A stretch of 14,060 nt of DNA, from NCBI GenBank assembly GCA_002291855.1, contig DBAW01000144.1, positions 1-14,060 of the forward strand. Direction: 5' to 3'. A program made the position numbers and the translations under genes. Below the pieces are notes generated by a model. The model searched no databases and was not told the origin of the DNA. It worked only from the letters and a program-made list of their open reading frames with translations. The first letter of the stretch is position 1, and each line of letters begins with the position of its first letter. The stretch comes from Sphingomonas sp. UBA1000 (GTDB lineage: Bacteria; Pseudomonadota; Alphaproteobacteria; Sphingomonadales; Sphingomonadaceae). Positions 1 through 6,738 of this stretch are shown here, one piece after another.

Positions 1-1119
1 CAGCGCCGCCCGCGCCCGCGACTGGCGGTCGCGGTCGGGCCGGCCGGCGCGGAGCGCGCGTTCCGCCGCCACCACGCCTTTTAGCCCGCCGGCAAAGCGT
101 TCGATCCACGCCGGCAGCTCGCCGGTCTGCAGGTCGAGGCGCCGGGCATGGGTGAGCACGGCGGCATATTCGGTCAGCCGCGTCTTGTCGTAATCCGCGC
201 CGAAGACCAGCTTGACCACCGGCGTCATCGGCGCGCGCGCCTGCACGGTCAGCCCTTCTTCGGCCAGCAGCGCCTGATAGTCCTCGGCATGATCTTCGGC
301 CGCCAGCGCGAAATCATAGGCACGGCCAAGCGCTGCATAGAGCGCGCCATGCGCCCGGGCCTGCGCGCCGCGCGCCTGATCGGCGCTTTCGCGGGCCGAG
401 GCCAGCCAGTCCCACAGCCCGTCGCCGGCCACAGGCGCGGGCGCATCGCCGCTGGCCTCATCCTCGCCGGTCAGCCCGGCAAAGCTCGGCGCGGCATGGG
501 GGCCGTCGGCCCAGACCGGGGCGGTCGCCGGGCCGCGCGGCGCGGCCTTCAGCGCGTCATGGATTTCGCGCGACAGCGCCTCGGTCATCGCGTCGGCGGC
601 GACATGCTTCCAGTTGATGACGCCATAGACGAAATCGATGCTGTCATTGTCCGACGAAAACGGCATCAAAATGCCGCGATACAGCGTCTGCAGCCCGTCC
701 TTGTTGACGAACTCCGCCTCGAAGCCGACCGGCGCGCGATTGGCGATGATCTGCAGATAATGGTCGGTCAGCCGCGACAGCAGCGACCTTGGCGGCACCT
801 CGGCGATCGACCGCACGGTGGCGGCGGCGCCCGATTCTTCGCGCAGGCTGCGGCCCAGCCAGGCGATGCGCGGATTGTCGATGCCGGCGGTGAAATCGAG
901 CAGGACGCTGTTCGGCCCGAAATCCTCGATGCTCGCCGGCTCCAGATCCTCAATCGACGGATAGGCGCGCCCGCCGAGCAGCGACACCCAGTAATTATAA
1001 GCGCGCACATGCATGCGCCGCTCGTCCCCGCCAATGACCGGGGGCGGCGCGTCGGCAATCTCGTCCTCGAGCAACAGCTCGTCCCGTTCGTCGAAGCCGC
1101 GCATCTCGTCCATGACCAT
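1..1119 (-). CDS. PAS-like domain protein (C-terminus off the left edge)
   Basis: The reading frame is open from ATG at 1119 to base 1 (373 codons, no stop), so the C-terminus is missing. Residues about 36-172 look like a PAS fold of the short alphaproteobacterial type. Visible landmarks are YNYWVSLLGGRAYPS near 41-55, FTAGIDNPRIAWLG near 76-89 and YRGILMPFSSDNDSIDFVYG near 147-166. Such domains often bind small ligands or mediate protein contacts, but no ligand can be named here. Residues about 215-373 are rich in Ala, Arg and Glu and look helical, with no recognised enzymatic domain. The start could be Met1 (1119) or Met3 (1113); the upstream frame has no stop nearby but no further start codon either, and neither start has a convincing ribosome-binding site. 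Its neighbour is the divergent tRNA-Thr. Role unknown, probably regulatory. The frame is sure; the PAS assignment is from recalled family resemblance. Confidence 0.75.
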   Translation of the reverse strand, partial: MVMDEMRGFDERDELLLEDEIADAPPPVIGGDERRMHVRAYNYWVSLLGGRAYPSIEDLEPASIEDFGPNSVLLDFTAGIDNPRIAWLGRSLREESGAAATVRSIAEVPPRSLLSRLTDHYLQIIANRAPVGFEAEFVNKDGLQTLYRGILMPFSSDNDSIDFVYGVINWKHVAADAMTEALSREIHDALKAAPRGPATAPVWADGPHAAPSFAGLTGEDEASGDAPAPVAGDGLWDWLASARESADQARGAQARAHGALYAALGRAYDFALAAEDHAEDYQALLAEEGLTVQARAPMTPVVKLVFGADYDKTRLTEYAAVLTHARRLDLQTGELPAWIERFAGGLKGVVAAERALRAGRPDRDRQSRARAAL

Positions 1120-1157
1120 CCCCCAGGGCCTAAGCCCGTCGATTGTGCCGTCGCCAT

Positions 1158-1174
1158 GGTAAATGAAGGGTAAA
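1158..1174 (-). promoter_or_regulatory. CtrA-like motif upstream of the PAS gene
   Basis: Read on the minus strand this is TTTACCCTTCATTTACC, i.e. TTTA-N7-TTTA, compared with the CtrA consensus TTAA-N7-TTAA (one mismatch per half-site). It ends about 39 bases upstream of the PAS start codon. A related 17-mer lies at 9507-9523 upstream of the other minus-strand signalling genes. This is a tentative site, since short AT-rich motifs can arise by chance, although they stand out in such GC-rich DNA. Confidence 0.25.
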
Positions 1175-1383
1175 GAGCGCCGCCAAACAACTCCGGTTTC
1201 GCCCGTGTTCATCCCCGGCTTGCAAGCCCGGCCCGAGGCTGGTAACGGCCTGCCTCCCGCCACGGGCGTGCTTCGGCTGTGCAGCCGGCAGAGCATGACC
1301 CTGGCGATGTTCGGGCCACCCCGCCAGCCCCGGACAGGCTTGAAGCGGCGGAACGTGGGTTGTACGGACGGAACAAGGGTCAA

Positions 1384-1459
1384 GCCGCTTTAGCTCAGTT
1401 GGTAGAGCATCGCATTCGTAATGCGGGGGTCACAGGTTCGAGTCCTGTAAGCGGCACCA
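1384..1459 (+). tRNA. tRNA-Thr (anticodon CGT)
   Basis: A complete cloverleaf can be folded by eye. The acceptor stem pairs GCCGCTT (1384-1390) with AAGCGGC (1449-1455). The D-stem is GCTC/GAGC (1393-1396 with 1405-1408). The anticodon stem is 1410-1414 with 1422-1426, ending in a T-G pair, and its loop TTCGTAA has the anticodon CGT at 1417-1419. The variable loop is GGGTC, and the T-arm is ACAGG/CCTGT around TTCGAGT. The discriminator is A1456 and CCA is encoded at 1457-1459. It decodes the threonine codon ACG, which is used often in this GC-rich DNA. No duplicated 3' end suggesting an integrated element is visible nearby. Confidence 0.97.
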
Positions 1460-1554
1460 TTCCACGGATTTTTGCATCGAGCAGGCAGCATCGCTCAGGC
1501 CCGGCCGGTCGGGGCCGCCGCGTGCGCGGGCGGCTGGGCCTTCCCGAACCGGCG

Positions 1555-1594
1555 CTGACGCAAAACTGTCGTGAAGCTGACGCTGATCTGTCGC
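1555..1594 (+). promoter_or_regulatory. Array of four PhoB half-sites (tandem Pho boxes)
   Basis: Four heptamers start exactly 11 bp apart: CTGACGC at 1555, CTGTCGT at 1566, CTGACGC at 1577 and CTGTCGC at 1588, separated by the 4-bp spacers AAAA, GAAG and TGAT. This matches the layout of the Pho box (7-bp direct repeats resembling CTGTCAT with 4-bp AT-rich spacers), to which PhoB binds as a head-to-tail dimer. The array could hold two dimers. It lies 76 bp upstream of the receptor start codon, and the second gene of the operon is a phytase, which fits phosphate-starvation control. A weak -10-like TTGAAT is at 1615-1620. The repeat pattern is seen directly; PhoB binding is inferred. Confidence 0.85.
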
Positions 1595-1669
1595 GCAAAG
1601 GTTGCGGAAGCGTCTTGAATCGCGCCTATCGGCCATCCCCGACGCCAGAACTGGCAAGGGGGACTTTAC

Positions 1670-4480
1670 ATGACCAGCTTCATTTTCCGGCGCGCGCCGC
1701 TGCGCGTGTCGGCCAGGGCCATTTTGATGACCGGCGCGGCGCTTGCGCTGCCGGCGGCGGTGCATGCGGCGGGGATCGACGATCCGGTGATCGCCGAGGA
1801 TGACGCCGCAACCATCATCGTCACCGGTGCCCGCCCGATCGCCGAATCCGAGGCGGCGGCGCTGCTCGTCCAGAAGAATTCAGACTCGCTCGTCTCGGTC
1901 GCGGCGGCGGACTCTGTCGGCCGCCTCCCCGACCAGAACATCGCCCAGGCGGCCAGCCGGCTGCCCGGCATCGCGGTCGAACGCGACCAGGGCCAGGCGC
2001 GCTATATAAGCCTGCGCGGCGCGCCCAATTACTGGACCAGCCTGTCGTTCGACGGGATCAACGTCGTCAGCCCCGAAGGGCGCGACGCCCGGTTCGATTC
2101 CGTGCCCTCGGCCATAGCCTCGCAGATCGTGGTGTCCAAGGCGGTGACCCCGGACATGCCGGGCGAAACCGTGTCGGGCAATGTCAACATCGTCACGCGC
2201 TCGGCCTTTGATTACAAGGGGCTGTATGTCGCCGCGCGCGGTGCCGTGGGCCGTGCCGAACTCGGCAACCGGCCCGAATATGAAGGCTCGCTGGTGCTCG
2301 CCGACCGGTTTCAGGCCGGGGCCGGCGAAATCGGCGTCGTCGTCTCGGGCAGCTATTTTGAACGCAATATGGTGACCGACAATTTCGAGACCGACTGGGA
2401 ACAGGTCAGCCAGGACCGCCGCCCGGGGTTCGAAAGCCGCTTCTGGGCGCGCGAGACCGAGAACAAGCTCTACCGGCTGACGCGCCGCAATTATTCGCTG
2501 ACCAGCCGGCTGGACTGGGAACCGGATGCCGACAACCGCATCTCGCTGCGGTCGATCTACACGGCGTTCACCGACGACGAAGCGCGCGACAATTACATTT
2601 TCGATCTCGACGACCGCCAGTCCGATCTCGTGGTCAACACCGCGCCCTGCACGACCAGTTCGAACCCGACGCCGACGACCACCGGCTATGCCGATGTCTG
2701 CACCGGCAGCACGCCGTTTTTCGGGCGCGTCTATGGCATCGACATCAACCAGCGTTCGACGCTGCGCGCGTTCCGCCAGTCGATCCACACCAACACGATC
2801 GAGGGCAGCCATGGCTTTGGCGACGGGTGGAAGCTGAACTGGCTGGGCAATTACACCCGCTCGCGCGATGACCGTTCGGTGGTGGGCGAGGCGCGCTGGG
2901 ACAGCCCGTCGACCCGCACCGCGCGGCCGACCGTCGAATATGACTTCCGCGATCCGCAACTGGCGCGGGTGTCGCTGTTCACGACGCTCCAGCTGGCCAG
3001 CCCGACGCGGTTCCAGGCCGGCGATCCGGTGCGCGCGATCGACAGCTTTGCCAAGCCGCTCAGCTCGTTCCGCGTGCTCGATGCGGTCGACACCACCGAT
3101 GCCTATACGGCGAAGTTCGTCATCGCCCGCAACACCGCATTGCTCGGCGCCGATGCGACGCTCAAGCTCGGTTTCCAGTTCGATCAGCGCACCAAGACGG
3201 TCGACGAGAACGAGATCCTGCGCACCAGCGCCGCCGATTTCGCCGCCATCGGGCTGCCGACCAGCTATCAGGCCGCCTCGCTCGACAAGGCGTTTCTGGG
3301 TGAAATCCCGCTTGGTTACGATTTCGGCTACTTCAACACCGATCTGGTTCGTGATGCCAGCCGCGCTGCACGCCGCAGCTTTGCCGCCACGCCGGTCACG
3401 GGCAATCTCTACGATGTGCGCGAACAGGTCTATGCCGGTTTTGCGATGGGCACGCTGCGCTATGACTGGGGCTCGATCGTCGGCGGGGTGCGCGTCGAGC
3501 ATCTGCGCAACCGCGGCACCGCCACCGCCCAGATCGGCGGCCAGAACCAGCAGCTGACCGCGACCAGCAGCCAGACGCTCGCTTTCCCCAGCCTGCATGT
3601 GAACTATAACATCGACGACCAGAAAAAGGTGCGGCTGTCGTTCAACAGCGGGGCCGCGCGTGCCGATTACGATCAGCTGCGCCCCAATGTCACGATCAAT
3701 GATGCCAATCTGACGATTTCGGGCGGCAATCCGGCGGTCAAGCCCGAACGCGCTTACGGCCTTGACGCCTATTTCGAATGGTATGTCCGCCCGCAGGGCT
3801 TTCTGATGCTCGGCGCCTTCTACAAGCGGGTCGAGGATGTGCTTTACGTCCAGCGCCGCACCTTCGGCTCCGATGCGCTCAACTTTGGCGGGGTCGACCG
3901 CTCCGGCTATGTGTTCAGCGGCATCACCAATGGCGGCGGCGGCCGCATCTTCGGGATCGAGGCGGCGGCGCAGCTGCAGATCGAACCCTGGACCGCCGAT
4001 ATCGGCCTGCCCGACTGGATGGGCGGCTTTGGCGTGTCGGCCAATGTGACACTCAACAACAGCCGCGTCACCAAGCCCGCCGTCTCCGGCGTCGCGCAGC
4101 GCCGCGTGCGCCTGCCGGGCACGTCGGACGTCGTCTACAATATCGGCGGCTATTACGAGAAATACGGCCTGTCGCTGCGCCTGCAATATCAGCGGCGCAG
4201 CAAGTGGCTCGACGGCATTGCCGATACCGCCGTCGATGCCGGCGATACCTATTGGGCGGCCGATGACGAGCTGGATTTCTCCGCCCGCTATGCGGTGACG
4301 CCGCAGGTCGAATTGTTCGTCGATGCGTCGAACCTGCTCGACAATTCGGGCCGCCGCTTCTCCGACCCCGGCAGCGTGCTGACCGCATCGGGGGTCTCGA
4401 CGCGCTCGACCGACCGCTACACGATCGAATGGGAACGCTTCGGTCGGCGCTTTACCGGCGGCGTGCGGGTGACCTTCTGA
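1670..4480 (+). CDS. TonB-dependent outer-membrane receptor (phytase operon)
   Basis: A 936-residue receptor for energised uptake across the outer membrane. Residues 1-34 form a signal peptide, with likely cleavage near AVHAA. A TonB-box-like TIIVTG lies at 48-53. The plug domain spans about 60-178, with the stretches DSLVSVAAADSVGRLPDQNI and RLPGIAVERDQGQARYISLRG typical of the large TonB-dependent receptor group of Xanthomonas, Caulobacter and sphingomonads. The rest is a beta-barrel ending in Phe936, the usual outer-membrane assembly signal. Cys327 and Cys344 flank a Thr/Pro-rich stretch, probably an external loop closed by a disulfide. The start is fixed by AAGGGGGA at 1656-1663, six bases before ATG, and by the signal peptide. 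PhoB-type repeats lie upstream, and the stop codon overlaps the phytase start (TGATG). The cargo is unknown; the context suggests phytate, a lower inositol phosphate, another organic phosphate or a bound metal. Confidence 0.95.
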   Translation: MTSFIFRRAPLRVSARAILMTGAALALPAAVHAAGIDDPVIAEDDAATIIVTGARPIAESEAAALLVQKNSDSLVSVAAADSVGRLPDQNIAQAASRLPGIAVERDQGQARYISLRGAPNYWTSLSFDGINVVSPEGRDARFDSVPSAIASQIVVSKAVTPDMPGETVSGNVNIVTRSAFDYKGLYVAARGAVGRAELGNRPEYEGSLVLADRFQAGAGEIGVVVSGSYFERNMVTDNFETDWEQVSQDRRPGFESRFWARETENKLYRLTRRNYSLTSRLDWEPDADNRISLRSIYTAFTDDEARDNYIFDLDDRQSDLVVNTAPCTTSSNPTPTTTGYADVCTGSTPFFGRVYGIDINQRSTLRAFRQSIHTNTIEGSHGFGDGWKLNWLGNYTRSRDDRSVVGEARWDSPSTRTARPTVEYDFRDPQLARVSLFTTLQLASPTRFQAGDPVRAIDSFAKPLSSFRVLDAVDTTDAYTAKFVIARNTALLGADATLKLGFQFDQRTKTVDENEILRTSAADFAAIGLPTSYQAASLDKAFLGEIPLGYDFGYFNTDLVRDASRAARRSFAATPVTGNLYDVREQVYAGFAMGTLRYDWGSIVGGVRVEHLRNRGTATAQIGGQNQQLTATSSQTLAFPSLHVNYNIDDQKKVRLSFNSGAARADYDQLRPNVTINDANLTISGGNPAVKPERAYGLDAYFEWYVRPQGFLMLGAFYKRVEDVLYVQRRTFGSDALNFGGVDRSGYVFSGITNGGGGRIFGIEAAAQLQIEPWTADIGLPDWMGGFGVSANVTLNNSRVTKPAVSGVAQRRVRLPGTSDVVYNIGGYYEKYGLSLRLQYQRRSKWLDGIADTAVDAGDTYWAADDELDFSARYAVTPQVELFVDASNLLDNSGRRFSDPGSVLTASGVSTRSTDRYTIEWERFGRRFTGGVRVTF

Positions 4481-5517
4481 TGCGCGCGGCCTGGCTGCGC
4501 GGCCTGCCGGTCGCGGCATTGATCGCCGGTGGCATGGCAGGGGCGACGCCCCCGACGCCGGCTCCGACCGTCAGCGTGACTGCGCGCGGCGAGACTGCGC
4601 CGGTCGGCACGGCGGCGGCCGATGCCGCCGATGATCCGGCGATCTGGCGCAACCGGCGCGATCCGGCCGCCAGCCTGATCGTCGGCACCGACAAAAAGGC
4701 CGGGCTGCATGTCTACGGGCTGGATGGCCGGTCGCGGCACTTCCTGCCCGACGGGCGGCTCAACAATGTCGATCTGGTCGATCTGGGCCGGGCCGGGGTG
4801 ATCGTCGTCGCGTCCGACCGCAATGACGAGGCGGCGGCGCGGCTGCGGCTCTACCGGCTCGATACCGGGGCGGCGCGACTGATCCCGCTCGGCACGGTGC
4901 CGGGCGGGGCGGGGGAGGCCTATGGCGTCTGCCTGATGCGCGACCGCACCGGCCTTTACGCCTTTTCGGTGCTCAAGCATGGCGCGATCCATCAGGTGCG
5001 GATCAGCCTGTCGGGCACGGCCCCGGAAGGGACAATCGTGCGCAGCCTGGCGCTCCAGACCCAGACCGAGGGCTGTGTCGCCGATCCGCGCAGCCGGACC
5101 CTGTTCGTGGGCGAAGAGGATCGCGGCATCTGGGCGTTCGATGCGCGGGCCGACGGGGCCGTTCAGGGCCGGCTGGTCGCGCCGGTCGACGGCGTGCAGC
5201 TGGTCGCCGATGTCGAGGGGCTGGCGCTGGCCCCGCGCGGGCGGCGCGGCGGCTGGCTGATCGCGTCGAGCCAGGGCGACAATGGCTATGCGCTTTACCG
5301 CCTGCCCGATCTCAGCCCGGCCGGGCGTTTCAGGATCAACGCCGGGGCACTGGGGGCGGTCGAGGAAACCGACGGCATCGCCTTTGCGGCGGGCGGCTTC
5401 GGCAAGACGTTCGGCACCGGCCTGTTCGTCGCGCAGGACGGGCACAATGGGCCGGCGGCCCAGAACTTCAAGCTGGTGGCCTGGCGCGACGTGATGCGGG
5501 CGCTGGCAGCGAAATAG
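4480..5517 (+). CDS. Secreted beta-propeller phytase (3-phytase family)
   Basis: A 345-residue enzyme expected to hydrolyse phytate, in a calcium-dependent way, to lower inositol phosphates and phosphate. The N-terminus MRAAWLRGLPVAALIAGGMAGA is a signal peptide, so it acts in the periplasm or outside. Family landmarks occur in the usual order: DAADDPAIW (48-56), GTDKKAGLHVYGLDG (69-83), NNVD (95-98), EGC (197-199), GEEDRGIW (211-218), DVEG (244-247), ASSQGDN (262-268), ETDGI (296-300), FVAQDGHN (316-323) and QNFK (328-331). These acidic and lysine residues correspond to the calcium- and phosphate-binding channel of Bacillus-type phytases. The frame is open 17 codons further upstream, but ATG 4480 overlaps the receptor stop (TGATG) and begins the signal peptide, so it is preferred. 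Translational coupling to the receptor is likely, as is control by the upstream PhoB sites. Length is near the family norm. Confidence 0.95.
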   Translation: MRAAWLRGLPVAALIAGGMAGATPPTPAPTVSVTARGETAPVGTAAADAADDPAIWRNRRDPAASLIVGTDKKAGLHVYGLDGRSRHFLPDGRLNNVDLVDLGRAGVIVVASDRNDEAAARLRLYRLDTGAARLIPLGTVPGGAGEAYGVCLMRDRTGLYAFSVLKHGAIHQVRISLSGTAPEGTIVRSLALQTQTEGCVADPRSRTLFVGEEDRGIWAFDARADGAVQGRLVAPVDGVQLVADVEGLALAPRGRRGGWLIASSQGDNGYALYRLPDLSPAGRFRINAGALGAVEETDGIAFAAGGFGKTFGTGLFVAQDGHNGPAAQNFKLVAWRDVMRALAAK

Positions 5518-5532
5518 GGGCAGCCATGTGAA

Positions 5533-5555
5533 GGGCGGGGCGGCAAGCCCCGCCC
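5533..5555. terminator. GC-rich hairpin between convergent operons
   Basis: A perfect 9-bp inverted repeat, GGGCGGGGC (5533-5541) and GCCCCGCCC (5547-5555), encloses a 5-base loop. It sits 15 bases after the phytase stop and about 20 bases after the stop of the convergent REC-EAL gene, so it could serve both directions. Neither strand has a following T-run, so this is not a classical intrinsic terminator; it may act with Rho or protect the 3' ends. Confidence 0.5.
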
Positions 5556-5574
5556 GTCCCGCCCGGACCGGCCT

Positions 5575-6738
5575 TTACCGCGCGACCGCCTGGCGGACGG
5601 CGGGTTCGGGCTGGGCGAGCAGTTCGCCGGGCTTGTCCCACAGAAAACCCTGGCCGAAATCGGCCCCGAGGGCGAGCGCCTCGCGCCGGTGCAGCTCGCA
5701 TTCGATACCCTCGATCGTCGCGGCCATGCCGTTTGCATGACAGAAGTTTACGACCTCGCGCAGCATCGACATCGAGATTTCGCCGGCGCACGCGCTCCAG
5801 AAAATATCCTTGTCGATCTTGATCTCGGCCAGCGGCAGGCGGGTCAGCCGTTCATAGCTGGTCGTCCCGCGCCCGAAATCGTCAAGCGCCATGCGGAAGC
5901 CGAGCATCGCCAGCCGGCTGGCCGCGCGCGCCAGCTGATGCGCCTGTTCGAGCGAGGCATGTTCGGTCAGCTCGACCAGCAGCATCGAGGGGGGCAGGCC
6001 GGCATCGCGCACCAGCGCCTCGACCATGTCGAGAAACGCCGGATGGCACAAAGTCTGCGGGTTGCAGTTGACCGAGATCGGCACCGCCGACCCGGCCTCG
6101 TTGAGCCGCTGCCACGCGGCGATGCTCTCCAGAAACACCTTGCGCGTGAGCTGAAGCTGGAGATCGAGCGGCACCGCCGCGCCGAACATCAGTTCCGGGC
6201 TGACAAAGCGTTCGCCGGCCAGCCGGGCCAGCGCCTCATAGCCGGTGATGACCCCGCGCTTCAGATCGCGCTTGGACTGAAACACGACGCGCAACCGTTC
6301 GACCAGCGTGCCATCGGCGATCGCCGCCTGGATCAGCCCGGCATCATCGGCATTGGGATCGGGGCCGCCGGGCACGAACCGGTCGAGCACGTCGACCAGC
6401 TCGCGCCCCGTATAGGGCTTTTCGAGCGCGCCGAGCACCGCGATGCCCGCCGCCTTGGCGCAGGCGACGGCGGCGGCGATGATCTTTTCGCTCTGCCCGC
6501 TGGCGATGATCAGCTGGGCGTGGCGGCGCGAGCGGGAAATGTCGTCGATCGTCGTAAAGCCGTCATGGCCGGGCATGTTGAGGTCGAGCACGATCACTTC
6601 GGCCTGGTCGTCGCGCCGGTCGGCCTCGGCCAGCGAGGGCCGCCAGACGGCCGGATAGCCGCGCAGGACAAGCGTCATCTGCAGCGTTTCGCCGACCGCC
6701 TCGTCATCGTCGATCACCAGGATGCGCGGCCGGGTCAT
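5575..6738 (-). CDS. Response regulator with EAL domain (c-di-GMP phosphodiesterase)
   Basis: A 387-residue cytoplasmic protein: receiver domain at about 4-122 and EAL domain at about 140-375. The receiver keeps the acidic cluster D10-D12, phospho-acceptor D52, S80 and K107. The EAL domain would cleave cyclic di-GMP to pGpG. The residues that bind metal and substrate in active members appear present: E168 of YEALARL, Asn in NCN (224-226), E259 of ELTE, D286/D287 of DDFG, K307 of EIKID, the Glu residues of IEGIE (342-346) and Q363 of QGF. The usual opening YQPI-V-L is changed to FQSKRDL (153-159). Its ATG overlaps the kinase stop codon (ATGA at 6735-6738), so the kinase upstream is the obvious phosphodonor. 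It is the last gene of a three-gene operon. Likely role: kinase-controlled lowering of c-di-GMP; the process controlled is not visible. Confidence 0.93.
   Translation of the reverse strand: MTRPRILVIDDDEAVGETLQMTLVLRGYPAVWRPSLAEADRRDDQAEVIVLDLNMPGHDGFTTIDDISRSRRHAQLIIASGQSEKIIAAAVACAKAAGIAVLGALEKPYTGRELVDVLDRFVPGGPDPNADDAGLIQAAIADGTLVERLRVVFQSKRDLKRGVITGYEALARLAGERFVSPELMFGAAVPLDLQLQLTRKVFLESIAAWQRLNEAGSAVPISVNCNPQTLCHPAFLDMVEALVRDAGLPPSMLLVELTEHASLEQAHQLARAASRLAMLGFRMALDDFGRGTTSYERLTRLPLAEIKIDKDIFWSACAGEISMSMLREVVNFCHANGMAATIEGIECELHRREALALGADFGQGFLWDKPGELLAQPEPAVRQAVAR

Noticed and set aside
148..1173. Plus-strand open frame opposite the PAS gene
   Set aside because: The minus strand gives a PAS-like domain with coherent motifs, while this frame gives Arg/Gly/His-rich sequence without resemblance to any family.
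1217..1228. Perfect 12-bp palindrome GGCTTGCAAGCC between the PAS gene and tRNA-Thr
   Set aside because: Too short to be significant alone, and no second copy was noticed at a promoter in the window.
1340..1368. Possible tRNA-Thr promoter (TTGAAG, 17 bases, TACGGA)
   Set aside because: The -35 is passable but the -10 matches the consensus poorly; not strong enough to annotate.
1384..1669. tRNA-Thr as an integration site for a genomic island
   Set aside because: No repeat of the tRNA 3' end, integrase or base-composition change was seen in the window.
4429..4479. Longer phytase start, 17 codons upstream
   Set aside because: It would lie inside the receptor gene and place a non-signal stretch before a clear signal peptide; the overlapping ATG at 4480 is a better start.
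1880..4519. Very long minus-strand open frame opposite the receptor gene
   Set aside because: It is antisense to a receptor with signal peptide, plug and barrel motifs. Its translation is low-complexity and has no family resemblance; the openness follows from G/C-biased third codon positions.
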